From Schistocerca nitens (Eukaryota; Arthropoda; Insecta; Orthoptera; Acrididae): a stretch of 64,000 nucleotides of DNA. The stretch covers positions 302,908,150 through 302,972,149 of the forward strand of contig NC_064619.1 in assembly GCF_023898315.1 (NCBI RefSeq). The letters run 5' to 3'. Shown in pieces: positions 11,691 to 23,427 of this stretch (position 1 is its first letter; the number at the start of each line of letters is the position of its first letter). Under the pieces are notes generated by a model. The model made no database searches and was not told where the DNA came from. It was given only the letters and a program-made list of their open reading frames with translations. The position numbers were made by a program, and so were the translations under genes.

Positions 11691-12062
11691 CTTGACATAC
11701 ACAAAGGGACACATCAATCCAGTAGAAACAGAGTTCGATGACAAGCCGACATATATAGCTCGAGTACCTCCAGTACTGATGATGCTAGGACTGAAAGTGA
11801 CAACACTGACATAACATAGACACCCAAAATATACGTAACATAAAACACGTGAAACATACAGAACTACTCATGTGAACATTAATCGAAGATAACAATTTAT
11901 AGCTAATTATGGATAAATCTAATTAAAAGTAGGATAATTAAAATGGTCTCTGGATAGATATTGCTCAAGAATCCACGTTAAACGTACCTAACATCGTTAA
12001 GTAGTTACATAAATGAACACATTACTGTAAGTGTAATGATATTAATGTAATATGAATTATCA

Positions 12063-13273
12063 CACTGAAGAGCCAAAGAAACTAATACACCTGCCTAATA
12101 TCGTGTAGCGATCACGCGCGCACGCAGAAGTGCTGCAACACGACGTGTCATGGACTCGACTAATGTCTGAAATAGTGCTGGAGGGAATTGACACCATGAA
12201 TCACGCAGGGCTGTCCATAAATCCGTACTAGTACGAGGGGGTGGAGATCTCTTCTGGACATTATCTTGATGGGCATCCCAGATACGTTCAACAATGTTCA
12301 TGTCTGGAGAGTTTGGTGGCCAGAGGAAGTGTTTCAACTCAGTAGAGGGTTCCTGGAGCTACTCTGTAGCAATTCTGGACGTGTGGGGTGTCGCATTGGA
12401 ATTGACCAAGTCCTTAGGAAAGCACAATGAAATTGAATGGATGCAGGTGATCAGACAGGATGCTTACGTACGTGTCACCTGTCAGAGTCGTATCTAGACT
12501 ACCAGGGGCTCCATATCACTCCAACTGCACACGCCCTACACAATTACAGAGTCTCCAACAGCTTGAACAGTCCCCTGCTGACATGCAGGGTCCATGGGTT
12601 CATGAGGTTGTTTCCATACCCGTACATATCCATCCGTTCGGTACAATTTGAAACAAGACTCGTGCGACCAGGCATCATGTTCCCAGTCAACAACAGTCCA
12701 GTGTCGTTGTAGACGAGCCCAGGAGAGGCCTACAACTTTGTGTCGTGCGGTCATCAAGGATATACGAGGGGGCCTTCGGCTACGAAAGCCCGTATCAATT
12801 ACCTTTCGTAGAACGGTTCGCACGCTGACATTTGTTGATGGCCTACCATTGAAATCTGCAGAAACTTTCGTAAGTGTTGCACTTCTGTCATGCTGAACGA
12901 TTCTCTTCAGTCGTCGTTGGTCCCGTTCTTGCAGGATCTTTTTCCGGCCAGAGCGATGTCGGAGATTTGATATTTTACCGGATTTCTGATATTCATGGTA
13001 CACTCGTGAAATGGTCGTACGGGAAAGTGCGCACTTCATCGCTACTTCGGAGATGCTGTGTCCCATCGTTCGTGCGCCGACCATAACACCACGTTCAAAC
13101 TCACATAAATCTTGATAACCTACCATTTTAGCAGCAGTAACCGATCTAAATGCTATGCCAGACACTTGTTGTCTCATACAGGTGTTTCCGAACCGCAACG
13201 CCGTATTCTGTTTATTAACATATCTTTGTATATGAATACGCAGGCCTTTACCAGTTTCCTTGGCACAGCAGTG
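12063..13273 (-). mobile_element. Tc1-like element inserted in segmental copy 2
   Basis: A 1211-bp element with ends CACTGAAGAGCCAAAGAAAC on the left and the decayed inverse CAGTG at 13269-13273, followed by TA. Segmental copy 1 runs uninterrupted across the matching position (about 4345-4395), so the element entered after the duplication. Confidence 0.85.
12095..13127 (-). pseudogene. Tc1-like transposase, inactivated
   Basis: On the minus strand the N-terminal frame starts MVGYQDLCEFERGVMVGART and covers both DNA-binding domains (EVAMKCALSRTTISRVYHEY, then GRKKILQERDQRRLKR) and the first catalytic block at VDWEHDAWSHES. There the family's WSDES has His for Asp, so the first catalytic Asp is lost. 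After VRVWKQPHEPMDPACQQGTV the frame breaks; the C-terminal part resumes at 12095-12337 with WPPNSPDMNIVERIWDA, the DD34E Glu block. The second catalytic Asp is missing from any readable frame. This copy is the best in-window reference for the satellite monomer at 42550-54577. Confidence 0.9.
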
Positions 13274-13279
13274 TAGATC

Positions 13280-14150
13280 ATGCATATTATGCAATTATGC
13301 AGTATCATTGGGTCTAATACTCAAAAAAGTCTAGTTTTATTCTACAAAAATGTATTTCAATATTAATATTAGGTTAGTAATGGCTTGTTATATCTGCTAC
13401 AGCTACGTAATAACAGTACATAACTTGATTAGGTTGCTTTCAGGCAGTATATCGTTGCAAAGCCATGCAGAAATTGTATACTATTTAATCTAGAGGTAGT
13501 AGTTGTTATGTAACATATCAAACGTCACCCCACACTGCAATCTATAACCAACACCGACGTTGATTAGATCCGCATGGACTGAAGAAATCGTATCGACGCG
13601 CAAGTCGCCGAAGTGGCGTCAAATCGAAAGACTTGCACCCGGTGAACTGTCTACCCGACGAGAGAACCTAGTCACACGACATTTAGAACATATCGTGTTT
13701 TCTTGAAGAGTAATGTCCATGTAGGTAGTTCTTGTATCCTGACCACTTGTCAAATATGGGGTGCCTAGGAAACTCGCTTCCTCGGATCGCTAGACAACAA
13801 TTCAAGAAAATCGTGTTAATGAAGTTTATTACAAAAGAATATGTCGCAGGCAGTGGATGACAGACAAAATAAGAAATCTCTTCGGTATACAAAATGCTAC
13901 ATAGTAGAAACGAAGTGACTACTTTTGATGCTGTTCTTGAGCTCGCTGCTGTAGAACTCGGCGAACTGGGCCGCGGCTAGGCGGCGCGGCGCTTGTGTCC
14001 TCTTCGTGTCGAGGGCGCTGCCGTCGGATTGACGTCCTAGAGAGGGGTTGCTCCACGTGCGGTCGGCTGACGTCTTCTTCAGAGCCCTCTCTGCTCTAAC
14101 GCCGGAACAGTAGCACGACACGTGAACGCTGCACTGGTTGTACTGGTTGT
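13280..14150. other. End of segmental copy and unassigned sequence
   Basis: 13285-13330 and 13690-13720 match copy 1. The intervening 360 bp and 13730-14150 are unassigned. 13970-14110 is locally GC-rich with no recognisable coding content. Confidence 0.4.
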
Positions 14151-16145
14151 GGGATGTATATATTTACTCTTTCATGTCTTCTTTTATTGTCGTCATAGTG
14201 TAGGCACATACTGGTGGGAAACGTCTCACTAATTCTGAATTGAATGTAGTGTTTTTGTTCAAAGTTTAGTGACAAGGAATTAGTCAAGGACCATTTATTA
14301 ATATCCACGAAAGTTCAATTGACAGATCTTCCTAAGACTACACTTGATTTGCTATTTATTACAATTATATCATTTGCAAACAATACACGCTGGGCATCTG
14401 GTAATATTGCAGATAAAAGGTGATTGATGTATTTAAGAAAAAGGAAGTACTGTAAGATGCAAACTCGTGAGACAACAGATGTAGCTAGTTGTCAGTTTGC
14501 TGATGCCTGATAGCTTAATATATGTCTCCTTCTGATGATGCCCTTTTTTCCCTGTCGGAAATATAGTATTTGAACCATTTTTCAGCATTACCTACTACAC
14601 CATAATATTCCAATTTACTTAAAAGTATATGGTGATTTACACAGTCAAATGCCTTTGACAGATCACAAAATCTACCAGTAGCCTGTAATTTACCGTCTAA
14701 TGAACTAAGTAAATTTTCACTGTAAGTGTAGACAGCCTTCTCAGTATCAAAATCCTTCACAAATCCAAGCTGTGACATTGACAATGTATTTGCTGTCAGA
14801 TGGTTAAGATTCCAATTTTACATTATCTTTTCTAGTTTTTCAAAAATTATGGCAAAAATGTAATCAGATGGAAATTTGATGGTACTTCATCTCTTTTCTT
14901 AAACAAAGGTCTAACTTCAACACATTTAAACCTTTTAAGAAATGTTACACTGATAAACAGTTGGTTAAACAGATAGCTTAATATATCACAAAACTCAGAA
15001 ACACATTCTTTAATTAAATTTGTTGTTTTTTTGATCATAGCCACCATATTTTTTTTGATTGTAAAGATTTTGTGGTGGACATTACTTATACAGGTTTAGT
15101 GAGGATCACATTCATATTACTGAATTTATTTGAAGTGACTGGCCTGTGGTGCAGCATCGACAGCACCGTACAACCCCATCTTTTCAGTAACGGTTATGAA
15201 ATGCTTGTTAAAAAGTTTTGCGACACTGCACACGCTTGTTACCAACATGTAATTTATCCTTAATGCTATCTGCCCTTCTTCATGTATGGGTCTACCAGTC
15301 TCCTCCTTCACTATGTCCGCTACTGTCTTATGTTTGTTATCTGTTTTCATTATCTTCTTTGCATAATACATTTTCTATTATGTTCACATTAATATCTTCA
15401 ATATTTTGCAGTATGTCTCGTAAGAGCTACAGCATCAACATAAGAGCTGTTTTTGATTGACAGATACAGTTTCCTTTTTGTTTTACAAGATACCTTTTTT
15501 CCTTGAGTAATCCATGGCTTCTTTGTAGTCTTTGATGTAATCTGGATTTGTTTTGATGCATTGCATACGTCACTCCATTTTATGTTTTTGGCCAGTGTCC
15601 TAAAATAATCAATTTTCAGCTTACTGACTACCTTCTTGAATTTAAATTTAATAGATTTCGTGTCCTGTTCAATATTAAGATTTAACACAAGGGAGTACAT
15701 GTCATGAACTGAAGAGCCATTGACTCTTGGTTTTGCAATATAGTTTTGTTCCTTAGATCTTTCTACAAAGATATTATCAACGGCTGATAGTGAATAATCA
15801 GCTACCCTACCTGCTAATTTTATGGAAGGAATGAAACTGAATGATAGTGTTACTGACAAATAAATTCTTACTGGAAGAGTTTTTTAGAATATCTACACTA
15901 AGATCCCGATCAACCACTATTTTGTTTGTTTGTTGTTAAACAGGCTAATAGATCTTCAGTGTGATTTATGGGTGCTTAGTATACACTTTCTACTATGAAA
16001 GATTCGTTATGAAATTCTGTTTCTGTGTACTGCTTTAGGCAAAATTCATGAACATCTGTTTTCCTAAAATTATAACAATTTCTGATCAATCTAACCACTC
16101 TACCTTTTTCCATTTTTGCTCCATATAAGTAGAATGGTAACTTAA
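14150..16145 (-). pseudogene. LINE remnant (endonuclease C-terminus and reverse transcriptase)
   Basis: Minus-strand order: end of the endonuclease and spacer at 15398-15859 (SAVDNIFVERS then VHDMYSLVLNL; KKPWITQGKKVSCKTKRKLY is the classic post-endonuclease 'KPWiT.gi..S...K..L' block), more spacer at 15126-15371 (KLFNKHFITV), RT start at 14847-15047 (VEVRPLFKK...NFHLITFLP), RT palm at 14515-14784 (QLGFVKDFDTEKAVYTYSE, FCDLSKAFDCVNHHILLSKL), and a decayed YADD region (FAND) near 14380, then SLNFEQKHYIQF at 14096-14308. It is a Jockey/CR1-type LINE by motif style, broken by frameshifts; the endonuclease N-terminus is lost. Confidence 0.85.
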
Positions 16146-18827
16146 TTCTCTAACACTTAACACATATATACTAGTACCACATGATGTTCAGAGAGTCAAG
16201 TTGTGTCAACTGGGTCTGGCGACTCTCATTAATTAATTTGCATTTGTACTTCATCGATTTCACTCTTTTATCGATAAATGAATATGCAAAAATGTAAAAT
16301 GTAAATGTAAAATATTAAGCAAAGTAACTGTATATGGCTATTTGGCTGCAATTTTATTAAATAAAAATAAGACCAGAAGAAACGACCCTTTGCCAAAGTC
16401 GTCCAAAGGAGTTGCATCCGCAATTTTATGAAGACAGAGGCAACGGAATTATTGCCCTCTATACTCGACAGTTGCTAAGCAGTACTTGTGACGCATAAGC
16501 TCACGAACAAGACCTTCCAGGTAGAGCGAGACATTGCTTATAGCACTGGACTCGCATTCGTGAACAACTGGTTGCAAATCCATGACTGGTCATTTAGATT
16601 TCAGTTTTCTGATTCACTTGAATCAATTGATGGAAATGTTTGGAAATACCCTTTGGAAATGATACTGTCTATTTGCCCAACCAAGTCAAATCTTAATTAA
16701 AACTTCTTCTCTAATGGACCTGCCACAGGACATTGAACTCTGATTCATTTTTAAGTTACTTACATTTGGACTTTACCGCGATGGAGGGGTGTAAACACGT
16801 ATTATTTAGCCCAGAATTCGCGGGCGCACTTGAGCGAAAATGTCACAGTCATCCTATGAGTCACGCATAATTAACAAAGTGCTTATAAAACAAATTTAAA
16901 AAATGGAAAATTTTAATGACTTTGTTTATGAGTTGTACAACACCGTAATTAAAATCACCGACTCATGCTGTTACAGAGACAATCATAGTACAATGCCTAC
17001 GTGCAGACTGACAGGAGAAGAACTGAATTTTAACTTGAAAAATTGATTTAATCAAGAAAAACTTGTTTATTATAGCACAGTCTTAAGTATCACCCGTAAA
17101 AAATGTACAACAATGTTTTCCAGTGCCTTTCACAAGAAGTAACCGTTGACATTGCATCCGCCTGATTGAGCATATTTGATTTTTCTCCTTCTGATTAAGT
17201 ATTTGTATTAACTGAAGGAATATTTTGGGTTTAGTTAATTTTGATACGGAAAAAAAATTTAGTAAATTCTAACATGGTAAAGTAATTTATTGGATTGACT
17301 AAGGCGATAGACACTACTCTTCACGTATGGGTATTTAAGATCGTACTGGTGCGTTTTGTGGTAAATAAAAGTTGCAAAAATTAATTGTAAAGGTGACAGG
17401 ATTTTTTACTTCATCCAGCGATATTGATTTGGCTTTTGTGCACTTTTCCCAAGGCAATTAATGCTAGATTCTGGATAGTCCCGCCCCCCCTCCCAACAAA
17501 TCGTGGTCAACAACTTCTTTTCACTTGGTCCCTTATCTGAATATTAGTAGTATCGCTATTTTCGTTGTTGTATTTCATGTTTTAGCGTTTTATTCCTCTG
17601 ATATTCTAAATTTTTGAAGTTGCTATGCGTGCCTTGTGTGGTTGAAATTGTATAATGCTTCTAGCTCTGGAGAGCAATAATGTTCACTCAAAAGTCTGAT
17701 TTCGTAATTGACGAAGAATATATTAGCTGATGTATGACGCAAGAGGTGAAGAGAGGAGAACATATACTTCCTTTTATCTATATTTCTTTATATAATTAAG
17801 ATTTTACTGACAGTTATAATAGCGATTTTGTCAATAGTATGCTGTCATAAACTGTATTTACAATCTTTTCATAATCAGTTTTCTATAAATTCACTATTAA
17901 GAAATGTAGACGAAGCGCTTCATGTGCCTTCGATTCACACCTACAATGAACACCAAGCTAACTGTTTCGGGCTGACCATCAAGTTTAGCGAGTAGAATGA
18001 GAAGCTCAGAGTTTAATCCTTGGACTGTTATAGGTGGGAAACCACACGATTAACATCCTGCTGTTTTCTGCGAGCCATACAGGAATTAACCTCAACGAAA
18101 TCGTGACTGTGCGAGCAATGCAGAGAGGAGCTGCGTGAGTAGGAAGTTTGTTTTGATATGTGCCTATAACGTATTCAAAGTATTTTATGTACTCTTACTA
18201 TCACTGTTACGTACCTGACATGTTACGAGTGATCTTGTAGGTGACTATTATGTTACATTTTAGCTGAGCATGGCTTTATCTGCTGAATGCTTCGTCAATT
18301 AAAAGCCAATGGGTCTCTTCTGAGGTTCTTATATTCGTTTAGTGGCATATAGAACCTAATACACTGGCTACAGATTTATCTGAAGAAACATGTACCTACG
18401 ACATGAGTGCTACTTTTGTGCGGGGAAAGGACATCTATGGACGACACCAGTTCGGTAGACAATCTCAGTATCTCTGTCTTCTGTCTTGATGTGGCAGACA
18501 ACAACTAAGTCCCTCAAATGTTCTCCATTCACAATACAAATGTGGACAGGCACGTACAGTCTATAATAACAGACAGGGACACAGGATAGTATTTGCACTG
18601 AGCACTGGTTCTCATCTCCATTCTGCTGCAAAAGGTTTACCACGAAGTTTCCGTAGCCCATTAAGAATTTTATTCTACATTTCATTTTCAGAGTTAATAT
18701 TCGCCATCTGTAGTGTACTTTACTACAAGATTCTGAAAATGATGTACCATTTTATAGTTTATGGAAAATCTGTTCTGAACAAAGGAAACTTACAGAGACT
18801 TGCTTGAAGATGCTGGAATTATCACTA
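16146..18827. other. AT-rich non-coding stretch, nothing recognised
   Basis: No family motif, inverted repeat or target duplication that I can support. The short open frames at 16488-16700 and 18410-18685 look random. Confidence 0.4.
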
Positions 18828-19027
18828 GCCGGCCGCGGTGGCCGAGCGGTTCTAGGCCCTACAGCCTGGAACCGCGCGACGGCTACAGTCGCAGGTTCGA
18901 ATCCTGCCTCGGGCATGGGTGTGTGTGATGTCCTTAGGTTAGTTAGGTTTAAGTAGTTCTACGTTCTAGAACACTCATGATCTCCGACGTTAAGTTCCAT
19001 AGTGCTCAGAGCCATTTGAACGATTTA
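18828..19027 (+). mobile_element. tRNA-headed SINE
   Basis: About 200 bp flanked by a perfect 11-bp target duplication AATTATCACTA (18817-18827 and 19028-19038). The head has an A box (GTGGCCGAGCGG) and a B box (GGTTCGAATCC) of a tRNA-type RNA polymerase III promoter. The body contains CTTAGGTTAGTTAGGTTTAAG-type sequence and the tail ends CAGAGCCATTTGAA. I recognise this as the abundant Schistocerca-type SINE. Confidence 0.95.
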
Positions 19028-19039
19028 AATTATCACTAA

Positions 19040-20080
19040 TTAGCACAAACGAACACTATTAGTAGAGCTATTAAACTCCAGTTTTCGTATAATGACTACG
19101 TTACGTAATAACTGTAGTTACAGCGCTCTCCTGACTAACAGGAAGAATAAGGAGATAATAATTATTCTCTACGTAATGTATTCGAAAATTGTGAATACGG
19201 TTGAACACCTGCTATACGATTTACTACCATCATACGAATATTTGTGCCAGACCGGTACTCTTACTCTGATTTTCCTCCTTACGCGAGTGGTCACCTCAAA
19301 CTCTTCGGCTATCCGTGCACGAATCACGGCCGTACCCAAACATCCATATGTGCTAGTGTCTACGCCCCACAGCGCTCGTATAGAAATCATATGATTCCCG
19401 CACAGGGGAAGGAATTGTCTTGGCTCGCCAGACTGCCTTGGTCTGGCCTGAAATACAGTAGTGTTGTGTCTGTGTTTTTTGGTGTCTGTATAGTTCGAGA
19501 CAATGTTCCTACACACACTGTAAAATACAGACACTACCACACCATATTATGCGCCTATAGCCAGAGTTGAGAGAACACATCATCCAAGACAGCTGCTGCA
19601 TCAAATGCTGCTCTTCCACTAGTTCTACACTCTTAGAAAACAACGAAATGTTTTTTGACGGACTGAGATCCCATCCCCGACTGAGAAACAGAATGCACGG
19701 ACATATAAAATTTGAAAACCCACCAAAGCTATAGTTTAGGCGATTCACAGATAAGTGGTTGTCGTATTTTAAGACAGCTAATGGTGTACTAGATTCAAGT
19801 AGCGACGTACTGCCGTTCACTACAGCTAAACTGACAAGTGAATCTTAATTACGCACCTTGTCGAACTCATTACCATAAAAGTTTAGGAATTTGGCTATGG
19901 GACGGGGACGTAGATGTAAACGAATGTGACAAATTATCTATGCTTCAAAGTACAAACAATCGTTACGTTGCCGCGATGCAGAAGCAAACTCGTTTCTCCT
20001 TATCATAATGTCATTTTTGGATCTGATCACGTTTTGCTAAACGACTCCTACCAAGGACATCTGAAGTAAGTATTTGCATT
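19040..20080. other. Unassigned sequence, probably repeat-derived
   Basis: 19240-19560 has overlapping open frames on both strands but no domain. Its composition resembles repeats I have seen in orthopterans, which I cannot verify. Nothing else supported. Confidence 0.3.
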
Positions 20081-20088
20081 CGACGTCA

Positions 20089-20339
20089 TATATAAGCGTG
20101 GAAGCAGGACCACAATATCAGGCACGCTTTGAGAGACGTCCCGGTCTGGTTCGGTGGTACTCTTGATGGTGGTCCCGTGTGGTGCCCTCATCCTGCCCTC
20201 CTGACGTGACCTCCAGGGCCTGCTCTCTCGTGAAACCCACCCCAACGAGCAAGCCCTGGAGGGCTCGTCTGGATGGCAGGATATTCGGCCGTTCTGCAGT
20301 CAGCATCTCCCAGTACCAGTGAGACCTCTACTTCACCAT
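20089..20339 (+). pseudogene. Relict first exon of a trypsin-like protease
   Basis: Read on the plus strand, 20224-20339 gives LVKPTPTSKPWRARLDGRIF followed by GRSAVSISQYQ-stop-DLYFT. The intact first exon at 39473-39645 gives LVRPRKVPKLWRPRLSGRIV followed by GGSAVSISQYPWQLYFE. Activation-site Arg-Ile, SAVSISQY and the splice phase all align: the exon would end at 20339 before GTGAGT, in the same phase 2 as the real gene. An in-frame TGA replaces Trp, the conserved IVGG is IFGR, and the signal-peptide part is frameshifted. A TATATAAG at 20089-20096 sits at a position comparable to the real gene's TATA box. No second exon was found on the plus strand. Confidence 0.8.
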
Positions 20340-20344
20340 GTGAG

Positions 20345-20698
20345 TCTTGTCTCATCACGCAGCTAATTATCCTTAATATATGATGTACATCTACTTTGTC
20401 ACCAATATTTCAGTCTTCTGGCGCAACATAATAGTCAAAGCGCCCAGTGGCGTATACCTGATCACAGTTTATAGAACGAAAAGCAAAGTCTTACCATTTA
20501 TTATTCGTATCAGCTTCAACAGTTACACGAAATATGTAACAGAAATGGGCTATTTTTAAACCATAGTGGTTTCAGAAGAAAAGATTTCTGTGACCTAGGA
20601 CGGATGTTATCGCACTGTGTATTGAGTACAATGTTCCTGTTTAGATGACAGCCACTAATTTATATGTGTAAGATAACAATGTTACCTTGAAGTACATA
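20345..20698. other. Unassigned sequence between relict exon and foldback element
   Basis: No coding or repeat structure that I can support. Confidence 0.4.
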
Positions 20699-21921
20699 CA
20701 GAGTGTTGCACAGTTCATGTTTCACACTTCCAGAGGTTGTAGAGGAGGCTTAGCAGATCAAGTTTTATGTAGAAACCGTTTTCCAGAAAGTCATCCAACG
20801 ACACTATGTATCGTCAAAGTCACATGCGCTGGCTACTGTAAATGTATGAATATATAAGGTGATTCCGTGAAGATGTTACAAAATTTTAAGGAGGGTGGAG
20901 ACAGATAAATGTATCAATTTGTGATGAGGAGCCCTGCACCGGGAACAAACAAGTCGAATGTTACAAGCGAAAACCATTCTGATACCTCTGATGCAATACA
21001 TGTACCGGTATTGTTGTTCCTAAGGGAAACTACCCATCTCAGCCCCCCCCCCCCCCCCAAGATTTAGTGGTAAGAGTTACCAGTGGACTCCCTGTCAAAA
21101 GCTGAAGACAGACCAAGCATGAAAACACGAAGAAGGTGTACTGAACTGTGAAAAAAAAGCAAAATAGAAACAGTGAGTGGTCCAAAGACGAGAAATGCAG
21201 TGTAGAGCAGCCTGAAACAGCAATAACGTTGTGGTCAAGTGGGCACAGCGTCGGAATACCAGTCGTGTTTTCTTCCTTGATCTGTGTTCGGTTTTTGACG
21301 GGCATCCACTGGGTCATCTTACGACTATATCTGAAGGGAGTGCGATAGGGAGCTTCCCTTGTAAGACTGTAGGGTAGATGACTTTCAGAGGTGGTAGTAT
21401 GGGCCAAAATAAGAAAAAAATGTAGAGTAAGCGTGGTCTCTAAAATGCATACATTAAGAGCTATGAGCACTTGTTCAATTGGGGAGCTATGTTTCACACT
21501 AGCTCATGGCTCCTCAGATATTCATTTTAGAGATCACGTTTTCCAGATTTTTTTCTTGTTTTGGTCCATACACCACCCTCGCAAGTTGCACACCCTATAT
21601 TCTTAGCAGCAACACTACTGTTATATATATTCCACTGTCAGAGGTATCAGAATGATTCTCGCTTATAACTTTCAAGCCGTTCGTTTCCGAACTAGGGACC
21701 CTGATATGAGATTGATGCAATTATCCTTCTCCACGATCCTTGAAACTTTCTAACTTCATAACTGGACCTCCCTATATATAGAGACAGTTACAGGCGCCGG
21801 TGCCTGTAACATTGACGCTCTGTAGCGGCGTTGGATGACGTTCCCGGACATGGGTTCCTGTGTAAAATTTGATCTACTAAGTCCCCTCTACAGTGTGCAA
21901 CATGAATTGTAAAATACCCTG
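20699..21921. mobile_element. Foldback element with inverted arms of about 300 bp
   Basis: Left arm about 20699-21000 and right arm about 21630-21921 are inverse copies: GTTGCACAGTTCATG matches the inverse of CATGAATTGTAAAATACCCTG, TCATCCAACG matches CGTTGGATGA, and AACCATTCTGATACCTCTGA matches TCAGAGGTATCAGAATGATT. Ends are CAGAGTGTT/CAGGGTATT; the left end is preceded by TA. Arms differ by many point changes, so it is old. The interior (21010-21630) has a 16-C run at 21043-21058 and a second smaller inverted pair (about 21390-21450 and 21510-21590). No transposase frame is present. Confidence 0.7.
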
Positions 21922-22850
21922 TTCATTTTAGTTTTACCTACATTCTCTTCAGCTGCGAAAATGATCGAAGAGGGATGAAATATATAAAGTTTTGCTTTTA
22001 CGTAGTTCAGTCCCCTGCGTCTCTAACGAATCGTTCATTAAAATCTGCTATAGTTTCAGTGTTTTCTCATTACCTAGATTTTAGTTCAATTGCTTTTGAG
22101 ATAAAATCTGATCGCGCTGTGTTGTTTGAGCTTCCCTTACAGAATTGAGAACCCTCGTACAGCGGCGATGTATTGTAAACGGTAAAGAGTTTCTGCTATG
22201 TTTAATTTCGGTCACTCAGGTTGGGTAATTCAGGAGAATGGTCCTCAACTGCTTCCTTTCTGAACCATAAAAATTCGTTCGTGATAGATTTTGATGAGTT
22301 AAGATAATAGTTGAAATTAAGTACACTGCGAACAGTAGTGTCACATCGTGGGAAGATAGCGTAATAGTGTAAAACGACTGTTTAAACGTGTTTCATAAAC
22401 TTTTTGCTTTACCTGCTTCTCTGTCTGGGAAGCGAAGGAAAATGGAAAGCAGCTTACAGCGCCTACGTTGTAGAAATTCTTGTTTGAATTGGATTCAGAA
22501 TTTCTTTACTTCTGGTGGAATGAAATTATACACTATGTGGGCTGCATCATACACAATGCGGTTGTATTGATAAATACAGGCTCAGGGAAACATATGTAGA
22601 TCGTTTTTAGTAAAGAGATACTATCTGGATTTGGGTCTCTTTCCGGTACAGCATTTGAATATTTATTTAGTAATTACAAGATAGATACCGAGAAGATTCA
22701 ATGATAAACTGCGTAATTCGTCACGTGGTACCCTAGACAGCGCCGAAGGATCGTAAAATTTCGGAACAAAATCCAGTGGTAGACGCTACAAGAAAGACGC
22801 TGAAAGCCTAAATGCCCGCAATTGTGTCTATATAAGGAAGTAACGATTAT
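21922..22850. other. Unassigned sequence
   Basis: No supported gene. Short open frames only. Confidence 0.4.
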
Positions 22851-22852
22851 CC

Positions 22853-23290
22853 TTACCGCATATAAAGGGAGAATAAAACAGAACAAGAGATATGGGGAGG
22901 AGTAGTGCACAGTTCTGTCACATTAATTGCGACTACTTGTGGAAAACCTGAACAACAACCTTTTACAACATGGACGACTCCGAGACATATAGGAAGGGAG
23001 TCAGTAAGGTTCTGGAAGGTATCGACAGGGATGTGGAACCATGTCGACTCCTGTGTCGTGGCCATCTACGCTAGTTTTCTCTCTTAAGGATCCATGATGC
23101 GAACAGCGCAATCGTGGATGTCCTACAGATTCTCCAGTGGGTTTAAATCCGGGGAGTCTGGTGGCCAGGGGGTGTGGAAAACTCATCGCATTGTGCATCG
23201 AACCACGCATATACACTGCCAAATGTGTAACACGTTGCATTGTCATACTAGTAGATTTCGTAGTTCTGAGGAAAGAGCAACTGCATGTAC
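22853..23290 (-). pseudogene. Tc1-like transposase C-terminal remnant
   Basis: On the minus strand, after joining over frameshifts, the sequence gives the catalytic Glu block (PWPPDSPDLNPLENL near 23130-23180) and then the C-terminal segment MATTQESTWFHIPVDTFQNL at 23006-23065. The N-terminal two thirds are missing. It differs from the Tc1 family at 12063-13273. The remnant ends in the inverted, G-rich structure at 23237-23380. Confidence 0.7.
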
Positions 23291-23380
23291 GGGGGGGAGG
23301 GGGGGGGAGGGGGGGAGCATGTTCACCTGCACATGTACTTTGTCTTTCCTCAGAACGATGGAATCTACCAGCATGACAAT
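23237..23380. repeat. Imperfect hairpin with a G-rich loop
   Basis: Left arm 23237-23289 and right arm about 23322-23380 are inverse copies (GCATTGTCATACTAGTAGAT against ATCTACCAGCATGACAATGC). The loop holds 23291-23316, a run of three G blocks of 5 to 8 separated by single A. Part of the transposase remnant is thus present twice, head to head. Confidence 0.85.
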
Positions 23381-23427
23381 GCTGACTGACAGAGACCGCC
23401 GACAGTTGAAGAGATCTATCCATACCA

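Larger units (their letters stand above)
8920..13720. repeat. Segmental duplication, copy 2
   Basis: Paralogous to 1-4510 in the same orientation. Differences: it lacks the Penelope-like element of copy 1 (empty site 9701-9712), has one instead of two 98-bp units, lacks the extra R1-like tail, and contains a Tc1-like element (12063-13273). About 360 bp between 13330 and 13690 have no match in copy 1. Confidence 0.75.

Noticed and set aside
18828..18915. A genuine tRNA gene
   Set aside because: A and B boxes belong to a SINE head; the body and tail continue and there is a target duplication.
19169..19570. Overlapping frames of 108-123 codons on both strands
   Set aside because: No recognisable family; the region looks repeat-derived.
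21043..21058. 16-C run as a functional element
   Set aside because: A simple homopolymer inside an old foldback element and prone to assembly error.
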